From assembly GCF_937981295.1 (NCBI RefSeq), contig NZ_CALJPC010000016.1, positions 13,831 through 77,830 of the forward strand: 64,000 nucleotides of DNA, written 5' to 3'. The position numbers and the translations under genes were made by a program. The notes under the pieces were generated by a model that saw nothing but the letters and a program-made list of their open reading frames with translations, made no database searches and was not told where the DNA came from. The stretch's first letter is position 1, and each line of letters begins with the position of its first letter. Positions 27,992-37,217 of this stretch are shown here, piece after piece. The DNA comes from an uncultured Campylobacter sp. GTDB lineage: Bacteria; Campylobacterota; Campylobacteria; Campylobacterales; Campylobacteraceae.

Positions 27992-29114
27992 ATCTCATCT
28001 CCTGCGGCTTGTATTTGCTGCGGATGAGCTTTTTGGTGTTGCGGATGCCCTCTGCTGTACCAATAACTAAAAATTTTACCCCAGTACCGATGAGATAGTC
28101 GCCATCGGGCATCGGGATAAAGCGGCTGTTAGGCTCTTTGATTCCCACGACGTCGGCGTTTGTAAAATCGCGCAAGCGAGTTTCTTTTAGACGCTTAAAG
28201 CGGATCCACGAAAAATCGGGCACCGTAATCTCCTCGATATCGATGAGTGAGTCTTTTTTATACAAAAATCGCTCCAAAATATTTTCCATATCGGGACGCA
28301 CGCTGATCGCAGAGAGCCTTTGTGCGGCGAGCTTAGAGGGTGAGACGATAGAATTTGCGCCGAGTTTTTTTAGCCTCTCGGTGTCGCTGTCATCATCGCT
28401 ATTTGCCATGATGAAGTAGGGGGTGATGCGACCAAGCTCCTTTTCGTAGAGGCGCACCAGCGAGATTATTGCAATATTATCGGCTAAATTTGAAGCCAGC
28501 GTGATGACGCATTTGGCCGATGAGAGGTGGGCTTTTAGCATCGTGGTTTCCACGTGCGGCTCGCCTACGATGAAGTAGGGGTAGCGGTTTTCTTCGGCGA
28601 TTTTGGCTAGAGCGGGATCGGGGTCTATCACGACAAAAGGTAGATGATTTTCGCGAAACTGCTTGGCAAGCTCGGCGCAGTAGATGTTGTTGTAACAGAT
28701 AATGTAGTGGTTTTTGAGCCTTGCGATGTTATTGATCATTCGTTGCTCCCTAAGTAAATTTTGAAGTTTGCCGTTTTTTATGACCTCGACGACGACGCCC
28801 AGGCAAAACGAAAAGGTTCCAAAGCCCATGAGGATGAATAGCACGGTAAAAATTCTACCCGCGGGCGATATAGGCGCTACTTCGGTAAAACCCACCGTCG
28901 TAAAGGTCATGCCCGCCTGATAAAAGGCGTCCACGAGCGAAAAGCCCGCTATAAAAACATAGCCTAGCGTGCCGATTAGCATCATCAGTACGATGGTTAT
29001 CAGCGGTAAGCGGAATGGGCGTAGCTGGTCGTAAATTTCCGTGTAGAGGTTTATGTCCGGCTTAGTCGAGCCGGACCAGTCGAGGAATCGCTTGATCTTG
29101 TCCAAGATAGACAT
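27984..29114 (-). CDS. K+ channel with RCK/TrkA regulatory domains
   Basis: A 376-residue potassium channel subunit. Two transmembrane helices (about residues 33-52 and 88-110) flank a pore loop with TTVGFTEVAP, which replaces the classic TVGYGD. A cytoplasmic RCK_N Rossmann domain follows (HYIICYNNIYCAELAKQ; VIDPDPA; LASNLADNIAI) and a RCK_C domain near residue 300. The altered filter still contains the TVGF core found in several prokaryotic channels. It lies 18 bp after rpmB, behind a small palindrome that holds its ribosome site. Confidence 0.85.
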   Translation of the reverse strand: MSILDKIKRFLDWSGSTKPDINLYTEIYDQLRPFRLPLITIVLMMLIGTLGYVFIAGFSLVDAFYQAGMTFTTVGFTEVAPISPAGRIFTVLFILMGFGTFSFCLGVVVEVIKNGKLQNLLREQRMINNIARLKNHYIICYNNIYCAELAKQFRENHLPFVVIDPDPALAKIAEENRYPYFIVGEPHVETTMLKAHLSSAKCVITLASNLADNIAIISLVRLYEKELGRITPYFIMANSDDDSDTERLKKLGANSIVSPSKLAAQRLSAISVRPDMENILERFLYKKDSLIDIEEITVPDFSWIRFKRLKETRLRDFTNADVVGIKEPNSRFIPMPDGDYLIGTGVKFLVIGTAEGIRNTKKLIRSKYKPQEMRYV

Positions 29115-29119
29115 AAATT

Positions 29120-29132
29120 CCTCTTTAAGAGG
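29120..29132 (-). promoter_or_regulatory. palindrome containing the channel gene's ribosome site
   Basis: CCTCTT-T-AAGAGG is a 6-bp stem with a single central base. On the minus strand it places AGAGG within the hairpin just before the channel ATG, so folding could limit its translation. Confidence 0.35.
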
Positions 29133-29324
29133 TTATTTTGATAGCTTTTTCATAGTTCTTAGAGTAGAGGCGGCGACTTTGATCCTTTTGGTCGTGCCGT
29201 CTTGCAGCTGTACGCGTATGCTGCGTAAATTTACCTGAAATTTCTTCTTCGTCCTGTTGTTTGCGTGGCTGACATTATTGCCTACCATCGCACCTTTGCC
29301 GGTGATTGCGCATCTTCTTGCCAT
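29133..29324 (-). CDS. rpmB: 50S ribosomal protein L28
   Basis: A 63-residue basic ribosomal protein. It begins [21 protein letters not shown], shown here as [10 protein letters not shown] and [15 protein letters not shown], with the L28 signature including [10 protein letters not shown] and a basic end KKLSK. Its own TATAAT is found upstream on the minus strand. It shares a direction, and probably a transcript, with the K+ channel and argJ. Confidence 0.96.
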   Translation of the reverse strand: MARRCAITGKGAMVGNNVSHANNRTKKKFQVNLRSIRVQLQDGTTKRIKVAASTLRTMKKLSK

Positions 29325-29355
29325 AATAAATCCTTGATGATTAAAATAAATGGCG

Positions 29356-29361
29356 ATTATA
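29356..29361 (-). promoter_or_regulatory. -10 box for rpmB
   Basis: ATTATA on the plus strand reads TATAAT toward rpmB, about 32 bp upstream of its ATG. Confidence 0.55.
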
Positions 29362-29468
29362 GCGAAAAAATTTCAAATTATGCTTAAAATCCGCTGCGGT
29401 TTAAATTTAGCGAAATTTATGACAAAACTAAGTAAAATTCCACATCTTGAAATTTTAAAGGAATTTTA

Positions 29469-30110
29469 ATGTATGTCGCACCCAGCATTTTATCGGCGGA
29501 TTTCGGAAGGCTTGCGGAGGAAATTCGCGCAGTCTGCGAAGCGGGCGCCGATCTCATTCACGTAGACGTGATGGACGGGCATTTCGTACCCAATCTCACG
29601 ATCGGACCGCTCGTAGTAAGCGCCGCGGCAAAGGCGAGCAGCAAGCCTTTAGATATCCATCTGATGGTTAAAAACGTGCCGTTTTTCGTCGATCTTTTTT
29701 TGCCGCTAAAGCCGAAATTTCTTAGCTTCCACATCGAGGAGGAGACCCATCCGCTGCGCCTCATAGATCACATCCGCCATAGCGGCGTCTCGCCTGCGGT
29801 CGTGCTGAATCCGCACACCCCGCTTAGCGCGCTGGAGTTTATCTTGGGCGAAGTGGATATGGTGCTTTTGATGAGCGTCAATCCGGGCTTTGGCGGGCAG
29901 AAATTTATCCCCTCGGCGCTTGAAAAAATTAAGCAGCTGCGCGAGCTGATCGATCACAAAGGCGCAAAATGTCTCATCGAGGTCGACGGCGGCGTAAATG
30001 GGCTCAATATCGCAGATATCGACGAAGCGGGCGCCGACGTCGTGGTGGCGGGCAACTACATATTTTCTTCAAACGACTACGCGGAGGCGATCCGTGCGCT
30101 TAAAATTTAG
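29469..30110 (+). CDS. rpe: Ribulose-phosphate 3-epimerase
   Basis: Rpe interconverts ribulose-5-phosphate and xylulose-5-phosphate. The 213-residue TIM barrel shows SILSADFGRL, HVDVMDGHFVPNLTIGP near residue 33, IHLMVKN, MSVNPGFGGQKF near residue 136 and EVDGGVN near residue 174, covering metal and catalytic Asp/His residues. AAAGGA lies before the ATG. The next gene starts 21 bp downstream. Confidence 0.96.
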   Translation: MYVAPSILSADFGRLAEEIRAVCEAGADLIHVDVMDGHFVPNLTIGPLVVSAAAKASSKPLDIHLMVKNVPFFVDLFLPLKPKFLSFHIEEETHPLRLIDHIRHSGVSPAVVLNPHTPLSALEFILGEVDMVLLMSVNPGFGGQKFIPSALEKIKQLRELIDHKGAKCLIEVDGGVNGLNIADIDEAGADVVVAGNYIFSSNDYAEAIRALKI

Positions 30111-30131
30111 GCGCGGCACAGGGGTAAAATT

Positions 30132-30938
30132 TTGACGCATAGAATCGAAAATCTCATAAATTTACTGGCTCAAAAGAGCATAAATTATTACGATTTTATC
30201 TCAAAAGCAAGCGATATTGCCGAAATTACCGAGCTTTTCGAGCCCAAAGACCTCTCGATGTGGCGGGCGCTGGGCATAGAGATAATAAAACTAGATAGCG
30301 GCAAAATCACGCTCAAGACCCGCGAGACGGACATTTCGGATGAAATTTTTTGCTTCGTGGACATCGAGACGAACGGCGGGCTCTCAAACGGTCAGATCAT
30401 CGAAATTGGCGCGATAAAAACGCGCGGCACGCAGGAGCTCGATCGCTTCGAGAGCTTCGTTTACGCGCCCGTCGTGCCCGAAAATATCACGGAGCTTACG
30501 GGGATCTGCGCGGACGATCTTGTAGGCGCACCGCCGCTAGCTAGCGTGCTGGAGCGCTTTAGACTGTTTTTAGGCGATAGCGTTTTTGTGGCGCACAACG
30601 TCAAATTTGACTACGGCTTCATCGACGCGAGCCTGCAAAAATGCGGCTTTGGGATGCTTTTAAATCGCAGGCTCTGCACCGTCGAGCTCGCGCGCCGCAC
30701 GATCGAGGCGCAAAGATACGGCCTTGGCTCGCTAAAAGAGCTTTTAGGCGTGCAAAACGTCCACCACCGCGCATTTAGCGACGCCATTTCCTGCTTTGAA
30801 ATTTTTAAATTCGCACTCTCGCGGCTACCGTGGAGCGTGCAAAGCACCGAGGACCTGATACTTTTTAGCAAAACCGCAAAGAGCCTGGCGCTGCCTAAGC
30901 CGCAGATTTCGGGGTGCGGCGAGGGCGAAATTTTATAA
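30132..30938 (+). CDS. DnaQ-like 3'-5' exonuclease (DEDDh)
   Basis: A 268-residue exonuclease-domain protein. Exo I is FVDIETNGG near residue 75, Exo II is VFVAHNVKFDYGFI near residue 156, and Exo III is HHRAFSDAISCFEIF near residue 217. The DEDDh residues are therefore present. The first 70 residues are a separate small N-terminal region. Epsilonproteobacterial proteins of this kind are usually annotated as DNA polymerase III epsilon. The start is TTG at 30132, in an operon-like spacing after rpe. It could be the proofreading subunit or a related exonuclease. Confidence 0.85.
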   Translation: MTHRIENLINLLAQKSINYYDFISKASDIAEITELFEPKDLSMWRALGIEIIKLDSGKITLKTRETDISDEIFCFVDIETNGGLSNGQIIEIGAIKTRGTQELDRFESFVYAPVVPENITELTGICADDLVGAPPLASVLERFRLFLGDSVFVAHNVKFDYGFIDASLQKCGFGMLLNRRLCTVELARRTIEAQRYGLGSLKELLGVQNVHHRAFSDAISCFEIFKFALSRLPWSVQSTEDLILFSKTAKSLALPKPQISGCGEGEIL

Positions 30939-32787
30939 ATCGCGCGCCGAATTAAGAGATGAAATTTTAGTGAAATTTCGCGCCGCCGTTTGAGGGGTAA
31001 ATTTTACGCTTTTAAGCGGCGGCGCTTTAATCTGCGCGGATTGAGGTAGCGTAAATTCGATCCGAGCGATTTTGGCGGGCAAATCGGCGCGTATGGACCT
31101 GGATTTTGAAATTTTACCCTTGCCGTAGCGATTTGAATGCTCACAAATCGCGGCGGCGCAAATTTAAAGCGCTACTGCGGCGAGATGTGATTGCGAGCGA
31201 ACCGAAAGGGCGCGAATTTAAGCAGGCGCAGTTTTAAATCGCATTGCGATCGCACCGGATTTAAGTGTAAATGCCCGCAGCGGCGCACTCCGCGTATGCC
31301 GACTAGGCGGATCATGCGATTTTAATTTACTCGGGCGGGTGCGGCAGCGAGCGCTCGTGGAGCCTTTTTGCTTTCGCGGTTTTGACTTTTGCGGCGATAA
31401 ATTTTGCGCCCGCCCGCGGTTTTACAACCTTGCTTCGGGCGAATTTTATGAGCGCTTGCAGTCGCGCGGATGCGTCCGAAGCGCCGCGCGCTCTAAATTT
31501 TAAATTAGCCCAGGCGCGCGAATTCGATGCTTTAAACTCTAAAATCAATAAATTTTGCCTGCGCCTGCGCGTCTTTTGCGTCCTAAAAGCGATAAATTTA
31601 GCGTGCCCGCACTGCCGCCGCAGATACACTAGGCGCGAGGGTCTTCTGCATTCGCCGCTTGGAATTTTGATATTTGATTTTAGCTTGACGACCTGATCGG
31701 TACGTGCCCGTGCGGCAAATTTTAAAATGGAGCTTTATAAAATTTTTTGGTGCCTACCGCAAATGAAATTTTATAAATTTTTATCGCAAAACACAGCGCG
31801 ATCGGAGCAAATTTAACGCAAACCTAAATTTACCGCAGCGGCGTACGACGACCGCATCCGCATTAAATTTAGCGATAAGCAAATCTGCGATCTTAATAAT
31901 ACAAATTTACACAGACGCAGCCCGCCTCTCATCAAAGCGTCATCGGAGGGCTGATGGGCTTTGCGAGCGAGCGGAGTAATGCGCCGCCGCCATCTTTGCA
32001 AGAAGCGCGATCTTGCGATTGAGCGGTCCTTCCGCCTCAAGACGGACATATCGTAGGCTAAAATTTAAATGGAATTTTAAAAGAGGATAGCTGCTTTTAA
32101 ATTTACGTTGCAAATCTCATAGGCTGCGAATATGGCGTTAAATTTTAAAATTCTATCTGCTTTAATCACGCCTTGAGGTTGTATTGTGAGGGGTGCGCGA
32201 GCCGCTTGATTGGAAAATGAGTTTTAGATCGCGCCTTGCGTATGTATCGCGCGGTAAAATAAATTTTTGCGCTGAAAATTTCGCGCCGCTGTGTTACTGC
32301 CGAGCCGCTCGCCGTCTTACCTCTCGTCCTATCGCTCCGTATTTTCAAACGCGCTAGAATTTCGGCAAAGCTACGTTTTAATGCAAAATTTATTCGCTTG
32401 CCGCAGACTGCGGCGGATGAAATTCTGCCGCCCGTCGCAAGCTGCGCGCGGTATTTACTTGCCGCGCATGCATGTCATAGCCCGTATCCTCTTGCCGCGG
32501 CTGCTACTTTACTAACGTCCATCGTTGTAGGCTCTCGCCTGCTTCTTCGCGTATATTTTTGCGCCTTGTAAGCTGCGCGTCACCGCATCTGCGTCAATAT
32601 CACGCCGTGCCTTTAAAGCACGCAAATCTATCCTGCATAAAATTTCGCTTCTTCGTCGCACTCGCTGCCTGCCACACTTTGTCGTGCTTGTTTGTTGTGA
32701 GCCGCCGCCGCGCCGTATCCCTGCCCGCACTCGCCGTACCCGCTGCAAGTTTTAGCGCCCGCGTCTTAAAATTTCAGTCCAAAATCC
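30939..32787. other. about 1.85-kb region without a convincing gene
   Basis: This is the longest noncoding stretch. It is rich in GCG/CGC words mixed with AAATTT, and all open frames are under about 105 codons, overlap on both strands and show no family resemblance, signal peptide or good ribosome site. It could be decayed genes. No tRNA, repeat array or CRISPR is visible. Confidence 0.45.
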
Positions 32788-33924
32788 CTATTTGGCGCCG
32801 CGTCCTAGCAGAAACAATCTCACCGCTTGTTCGGCGACGCGGGCTAAATTTTGTGTTGCGGTCTCTTTTTCCATCGCGCGCTCAAGGCTCATCGGTTCGT
32901 TTAGGATGCAAAAAAATGCGCCTATGCCCCGCTCGTTACAGCCACCGGCACAGGGCGAGATGCCGCCTGCCAGCGCGATTACGGGCACGCCGTAGGAAGC
33001 GGCGATCTTTGCGACGCCGCAAGGGGTTTTGCCCATCGAGCTTTGAAAATCGAGCCTTCCTTCGCCTGTGATGACGAGCTCGGCGCCTTGCATATCGCGA
33101 TCCAGTCCGATCTCTTCGGTGATGATGTCGATGCCCGGCTTAAGCGTCGCGTTTAGAAAGCTCACGAAGCCAAAGCCCAGCCCGCCGGCGGCTCCTGCTC
33201 CGGGGCTATTCCAAAGCTCGCGTCCGAGGTGCTTGCTTACGACGCTTGCGAAATTGATAAGTCCCGCATCGAGTTGCTTTACCATCGCCGCATCCGCGCC
33301 CTTTTGCGGGGCGTAAATATATGCTGCGCCGTTTTCGCCAAAAAGCGGATTATCCACGTCGCAGGCGATGAGAAACTCGCATTCTTTAAGATGCGGCAGC
33401 ACCGAAGTGCAATCTATCGTGGCGAGTTTAATCAGATCCTCGCCCGCTCCCGCAAGCTCTGCGCCATTTGCATCTTTAAATTTAAAACCAAGCGCGCGTA
33501 GCATCCCCATACCTGCGTCATTTGTAGCACTTCCGCCGATGCCTATGATAAACTTTCGCGCGCCGTGCGCGATCGCATGCGCTATCATCTCGCCAAAGCC
33601 ATAAGTGCTCGTTTTTAGCGGGTTACGGCGCGATTTTTCGATGAGCGGCAGACCCGATGCGGACGCCATTTCTAAGATGCCTAGCTCGCCTTTTAAGGCG
33701 TAGCGTGCGGGCGTTTTTTCGCCTAACGGATTTGCTACGATAACGTCCATGAACTTAGCTTTTAGCGCGTCGGCAAGGGCTTCAACGCTTCCTTCGCCGC
33801 CATCTGCGATAGGTTTGACGAGCACCTCGCAGCCTAGCTTTTCGATGCCTGATTTTACGGCATTGCCCGCCTCAAGCGAACTAAGCGAGCCCTTAAACGA
33901 GTCGATCGCGACTAAAACTTTCAT
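32788..33924 (-). CDS. Glycerate kinase (GlxK/GarK family)
   Basis: A 378-residue kinase that phosphorylates D-glycerate, feeding glycolysis. It starts MKVLVAIDSFKGSLSSLEA and contains PIADGGEGSVEAL near residue 38, GIGGSATNDAGMGM near residue 128, GAAGGLGFGFVSFL near 243 and ITGEGRLDFQSSMGKTP near 284, all typical of the family. It is downstream of a GntP-type permease on the same strand, with 394 bp between them, so the pair probably imports and phosphorylates glycerate. Whether the product is 2- or 3-phosphoglycerate is not decided. Confidence 0.94.
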   Translation of the reverse strand: MKVLVAIDSFKGSLSSLEAGNAVKSGIEKLGCEVLVKPIADGGEGSVEALADALKAKFMDVIVANPLGEKTPARYALKGELGILEMASASGLPLIEKSRRNPLKTSTYGFGEMIAHAIAHGARKFIIGIGGSATNDAGMGMLRALGFKFKDANGAELAGAGEDLIKLATIDCTSVLPHLKECEFLIACDVDNPLFGENGAAYIYAPQKGADAAMVKQLDAGLINFASVVSKHLGRELWNSPGAGAAGGLGFGFVSFLNATLKPGIDIITEEIGLDRDMQGAELVITGEGRLDFQSSMGKTPCGVAKIAASYGVPVIALAGGISPCAGGCNERGIGAFFCILNEPMSLERAMEKETATQNLARVAEQAVRLFLLGRGAK

Positions 33925-33944
33925 ATTTTTCCTTTAGCTGGTAT

Positions 33945-34150
33945 TTTAAAATTTTGGAATTTTACAGCGCGTAGGCTAAATTTACGATGACAAGACTGAA
34001 GCAAGAGTAGAATTTTAAAATCTCGTCGCCAAATTTATGGGGCAAATTCTAAAATTTCATGTCGTGGAATTTTAAAATTTTGTAAGCCACAGAATTTCGG
34101 CTAAATTTTAAAATTCTGTAGCGATAGAATTTTAAAATTTCGCTCCTTGA
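33945..34150. repeat. clustered GAATTTTAAAATTT-type repeats
   Basis: Multiple near-identical palindromic words of the form GAATTTTAAAATTTC recur about every 30-40 bp between the glycerate kinase and permease genes. They are imperfect and do not form a CRISPR-like array. Confidence 0.6.
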
Positions 34151-34198
34151 GACTTTCTGTGTAAATTTAAAACTCCGCTATACGAAATTTTAATACTA

Positions 34199-34268
34199 GG
34201 GCATTTGCGCGGTATGGCTAGCTACGTAAATTTAAAGAATTTTTGTAGCTAGCCGCTAGTAGATGCCC
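34199..34268 (-). promoter_or_regulatory. strong nested stem-loop between permease and glycerate kinase genes
   Basis: GGCTAGCTAC (34216-34225) pairs perfectly with GTAGCTAGCC (34245-34254) around a 19-nt AT-rich loop. An outer stem pairs GGGCAT (34199-34204) with ATGCCC (34263-34268). On the minus strand it begins about 50 nt after the permease stop, so it may be a terminator, an RNA processing site or a 5' regulatory element for the kinase. No U-run is clear. Confidence 0.6.
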
Positions 34269-34318
34269 GTAGCACTCCGCACTGATTTAGCGCGGTAGCG
34301 GCTAGAAAATAAGCTAAC

Positions 34319-35695
34319 CTAGATCAAAAACAGCGACAAAACCCACACGCTGATCATACCCGTAATGCCCATAATTAGGGTTAGCATTGTTTGAGTGCGG
34401 TAGCCTTGTTGCGGGTTCATCTTACTAAAATTCGTAACGACCCAGAAGTAGCTGTCGTTAGCGTGCGAAACCGTCATAGCGCCCGCTGCGATCGCCATTA
34501 CCACAAGCGCGCCGGACATTTCGGAGGTGAAGCCCAGTACCTGCATCAGTGAGCCATCCGCGTTAAATGCGCCCATAATCGAAGCTGTAGTGATGATCGC
34601 CACGGTGGAGCTTCCTTGCGCGGTTTTTAGGACTGCCGAGATTAAGAACGGGAAGAAAATCCCCGCGGCTTTAATGGCGGTCGCATTATCCTTGATGTAG
34701 GTTACGAAGCCGGCGTCGGTGATTACCTTGCCTAGCACTCCGCCCGCTGCGGTGATGAAGAGGATCGGGCCTACTATCTTTAAGGATTCGTTGGTGATCT
34801 CGCTAAATTCACCTAATTTGCCGGTTTGCATGAGTAAAAATACCGCAAAAACTACGCCCAAGGCTAGCGCGATGATAGGATTTCCTAAAAATTGCGAAAT
34901 TTCACCCGCAAACCCGCCTACTTTTAGGATCTTGGCGACGGAACCCAGCGCCATAAATAGGATCGGCACCAAAATAGGGGCTAAGCTTAAAAATCCGCCC
35001 GGCAATTTGCCGTATTGTTTAAGCAGATCGTCGTAGCTTTTTGCGATGACTTCATTCGCTTCAGCCTCGCTTATATGGACATTTTTAGCGACTTTTTTTG
35101 AAAAAAAGTATGTAGCGATCAGCACCGGCAAGGACACTACCGCGCCCATTGCGATTACGAGCAGTAGATTGCCGCCTAGACCCACGGCGCCTGCTGCGGC
35201 GATCGGCCCTGGAGTCGGCGGGATGAATACGTGCGAGGCATAAAGTCCGCCGGAGAGCGCTACTGCAAGAGCGATCGGATTTTCGCCGATTTTTTTGCTG
35301 ATCGCTTCTCGGATCGGGTTTAAAACGACGAAGCCGCTGTCGCAAAATACGGGGATACCTACGATCCAGCCCATTATGAGCATCGCAAGCTCGGGGCGCT
35401 TTTGCCCGACTACGTTTACGACCATATCGGCGAGTTTGAGCGCCGCGCCGGTCTTTTCGAGCACGGTGCCGATGAGCGCGCCGAAGATTATGACGATACC
35501 GATACTCTTAAACGTGCCGCTGAATCCGTCGCCGATAATCGCGGGGATCTTGGCTAGCGGTATGCCCGCGACGATCGCGAGCGCCAGGGAGATAAGCATT
35601 AGCGCCAAAAACGGGTGAACGCCTGCTTTGGAGATCAAAAAAATCATCACGACGACCGCTATGGCGAAGCAGATGATTAACGCAACACCGCTCAT
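34319..35695 (-). CDS. GntP-family permease (probable glycerate or gluconate transporter)
   Basis: A 458-residue inner-membrane transporter with about 12-14 hydrophobic segments. Family features are FLALMLISLALAIVAGIP near residue 30, GALIGTVLEKTGAA, GIPVFCDSGFVVLNP near residue 113, FIPPTPGPIAAA, QGSSTVAIITTA and SHANDSYFWVV. The family carries gluconate and related sugar acids, and the glycerate kinase just downstream makes glycerate the best guess here. AAGGAGCTTTT precedes the ATG on the minus strand. No catabolic gluconate kinase is present in the window. Confidence 0.88.
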   Translation of the reverse strand: MSGVALIICFAIAVVVMIFLISKAGVHPFLALMLISLALAIVAGIPLAKIPAIIGDGFSGTFKSIGIVIIFGALIGTVLEKTGAALKLADMVVNVVGQKRPELAMLIMGWIVGIPVFCDSGFVVLNPIREAISKKIGENPIALAVALSGGLYASHVFIPPTPGPIAAAGAVGLGGNLLLVIAMGAVVSLPVLIATYFFSKKVAKNVHISEAEANEVIAKSYDDLLKQYGKLPGGFLSLAPILVPILFMALGSVAKILKVGGFAGEISQFLGNPIIALALGVVFAVFLLMQTGKLGEFSEITNESLKIVGPILFITAAGGVLGKVITDAGFVTYIKDNATAIKAAGIFFPFLISAVLKTAQGSSTVAIITTASIMGAFNADGSLMQVLGFTSEMSGALVVMAIAAGAMTVSHANDSYFWVVTNFSKMNPQQGYRTQTMLTLIMGITGMISVWVLSLFLI

Positions 35696-36149
35696 AAAAG
35701 CTCCTTGAATGGATTTAATTTGCCCGCAAGCGGTTTAAGCTAAGCCGTTTGCGCTTCAAATTTAATGCGGTAATTTTAGCGAAATTTTAATATAAAGCAA
35801 GAAAGGCGGCGTTAAATTTATGGAAATTTATGATTTATGCGGAAATGATGGACTAGCTAGCGGAATTTATCGGTTGGAATTTATCGGTGCCGCGCGGCGA
35901 GAGGCGGTTAAAATTTTAAAATTTGCAGCGTTTGGCTTGACGCACTGCGCGGCGGCGGAAATTTTATCGCAGATCTGTCGTCGCGGCGCAGCAATGGCGG
36001 CGGTGTGCTTGCGCTTTACGCGCATCTTTGGCAGCTAAAAGGTTGGACGGATTTGCGGCGCTTGCTACTGCGGCAGCGGCGATTAAAGGCGTAGTATCGG
36101 CGGCAGCGATGAGGCAGCGGTGGCAGGACCTTCGATATACAATCAGCGA
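35696..36149. other. spacer with no convincing gene
   Basis: Open frames up to 72 codons occur but look like low-complexity Ala/Arg-rich shadows. The 3' part leads into the degenerate tandem repeat. Confidence 0.45.
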
Positions 36150-36530
36150 TGATAGAATTTTTGATCGTAATACTTGCAGCGGCGATAAAATTTTAATTGA
36201 AACTATCGGTAGCAGCGGCGGTTGAATTTTATTAAAACTATTGGCGCAGCGGCGAAATTTTGATTTTGGCGGCGTCAGAGAAGCTTTTCTTAAAGATGAA
36301 ATTTTAATCAAAGGCAGGAGCAGCGTCAGTAGAACTTTGATTAAAAACGGTGCGTAGCGACTCTGGTAAAAACTAGCGGCAATGCCCGATCTCTAAAATT
36401 TTAATCAAAAATGCTCGGGATGCAAGAATTTCTAGCGACAATCTTAGCTCGCCCGAGTTGGAATTTTGATCGAGAGTATCTGGCGATAGAATTTCATCCA
36501 AAGCTAGCAGTAGCGAAATTTTACGGCTTC
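36150..36530. repeat. degenerate tandem repeat, unit about 33-35 bp
   Basis: Units follow the pattern AATTTT(G/A)ATTAAA, about 12 variable bases, then GCAGCGGCGA. The clearest consecutive units start near 36155, 36189 and 36224. Later units (about 36300, 36332, 36396, 36461, 36489) are eroded. No transposase or cas-like gene adjoins it. Confidence 0.55.
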
Positions 36531-36781
36531 GAAAACGGCAGTAATTTTACTGCTTAAGGATAGTAGGAATGTGCATTTTCTATATGATTTTTTGCGAGTC
36601 TGCCGTGATCTTTTCACGATTTTTTAAAATTCCAGACGGTATTTGCGCGGTTTATATGTGACGAAATTTTACGGTTCGATAAATTTATAGAGCAATTTAA
36701 ATTTACAGTCGCTTAAATTTATAAGCTACTGCGCCTCTTTTTTGAGCGCTCTTTGCGCGCGTAAATTTTTAATCGGCAGCT

Positions 36782-37204
36782 CTATCTAATCCGCAAAATT
36801 TTAGTTTTTGAAATTTTATAGATTTTCGAGCTTGCGTTTTGGCTGAAATTTTGATCCACGACCTGATCCGCCGCTGCTTTCGCCCACTCTTCGTCGAAGC
36901 TTTGTCCATTTAAATTGGCGCTGCTGGAGTAGAGCCAGTCAAATTGCCTCAAAAACTCCTCGTGAGCACACCCTTTTACGACGCGCACGGCCTTGGCGTT
37001 CGGATATAAAAACGTCGTTTTTCTCGCGCGGCGCACTAAATTTTTAAATTTAGCGGGCACGCGAGCGAGATTTTTTAGCTCGCTAAGCTTTGCCGTCGTT
37101 ATGAGGCAGGGTTTGTCCGCCGCTCGGCGTTTTAGCGCGTTTATCTCGCGAAAATCCTTACTCAAAAATCCAGCCGTCGTATCGGTCTGCGCCAAATAGA
37201 TCAT
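36782..37204 (-). CDS. Short Sua5/YciO/YrdC-like (TsaC family) protein
   Basis: TsaC/Sua5 makes threonylcarbamoyl-AMP for t6A37 tRNA modification. The 140-residue protein starts MIYLAQTDTTAGFLSKD and contains KRRAADKPCL, TTFLYPNAKAVRVV and SSSANLNGQSFDEEWA, which fit the YrdC fold with an abridged length (family usually about 180-200). A GGAGGAG site precedes the ATG at 37204, which rules out the longer 180-residue frame. It follows the EamA gene by 13 bp. The shortened form may be a paralogue rather than the essential TsaC; a second gene elsewhere cannot be excluded. Confidence 0.75.
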   Translation of the reverse strand: MIYLAQTDTTAGFLSKDFREINALKRRAADKPCLITTAKLSELKNLARVPAKFKNLVRRARKTTFLYPNAKAVRVVKGCAHEEFLRQFDWLYSSSANLNGQSFDEEWAKAAADQVVDQNFSQNASSKIYKISKTKILRIR

Positions 37205-37217
37205 CTCTCCTCCAAAT

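Noticed and set aside
31327..31696. Overlapping 100-codon frames on both strands
   Set aside because: Mutual shadows with Arg/Lys-rich low-complexity translations; no motif.
32559..33071. 170-codon frame on the + strand
   Set aside because: Ala/Arg-rich and mostly antisense to the glycerate kinase; no ribosome site, no known motif.
36150..36530. CRISPR array
   Set aside because: The repeat units are degenerate and contiguous without distinct spacers, and no cas genes are in the window.
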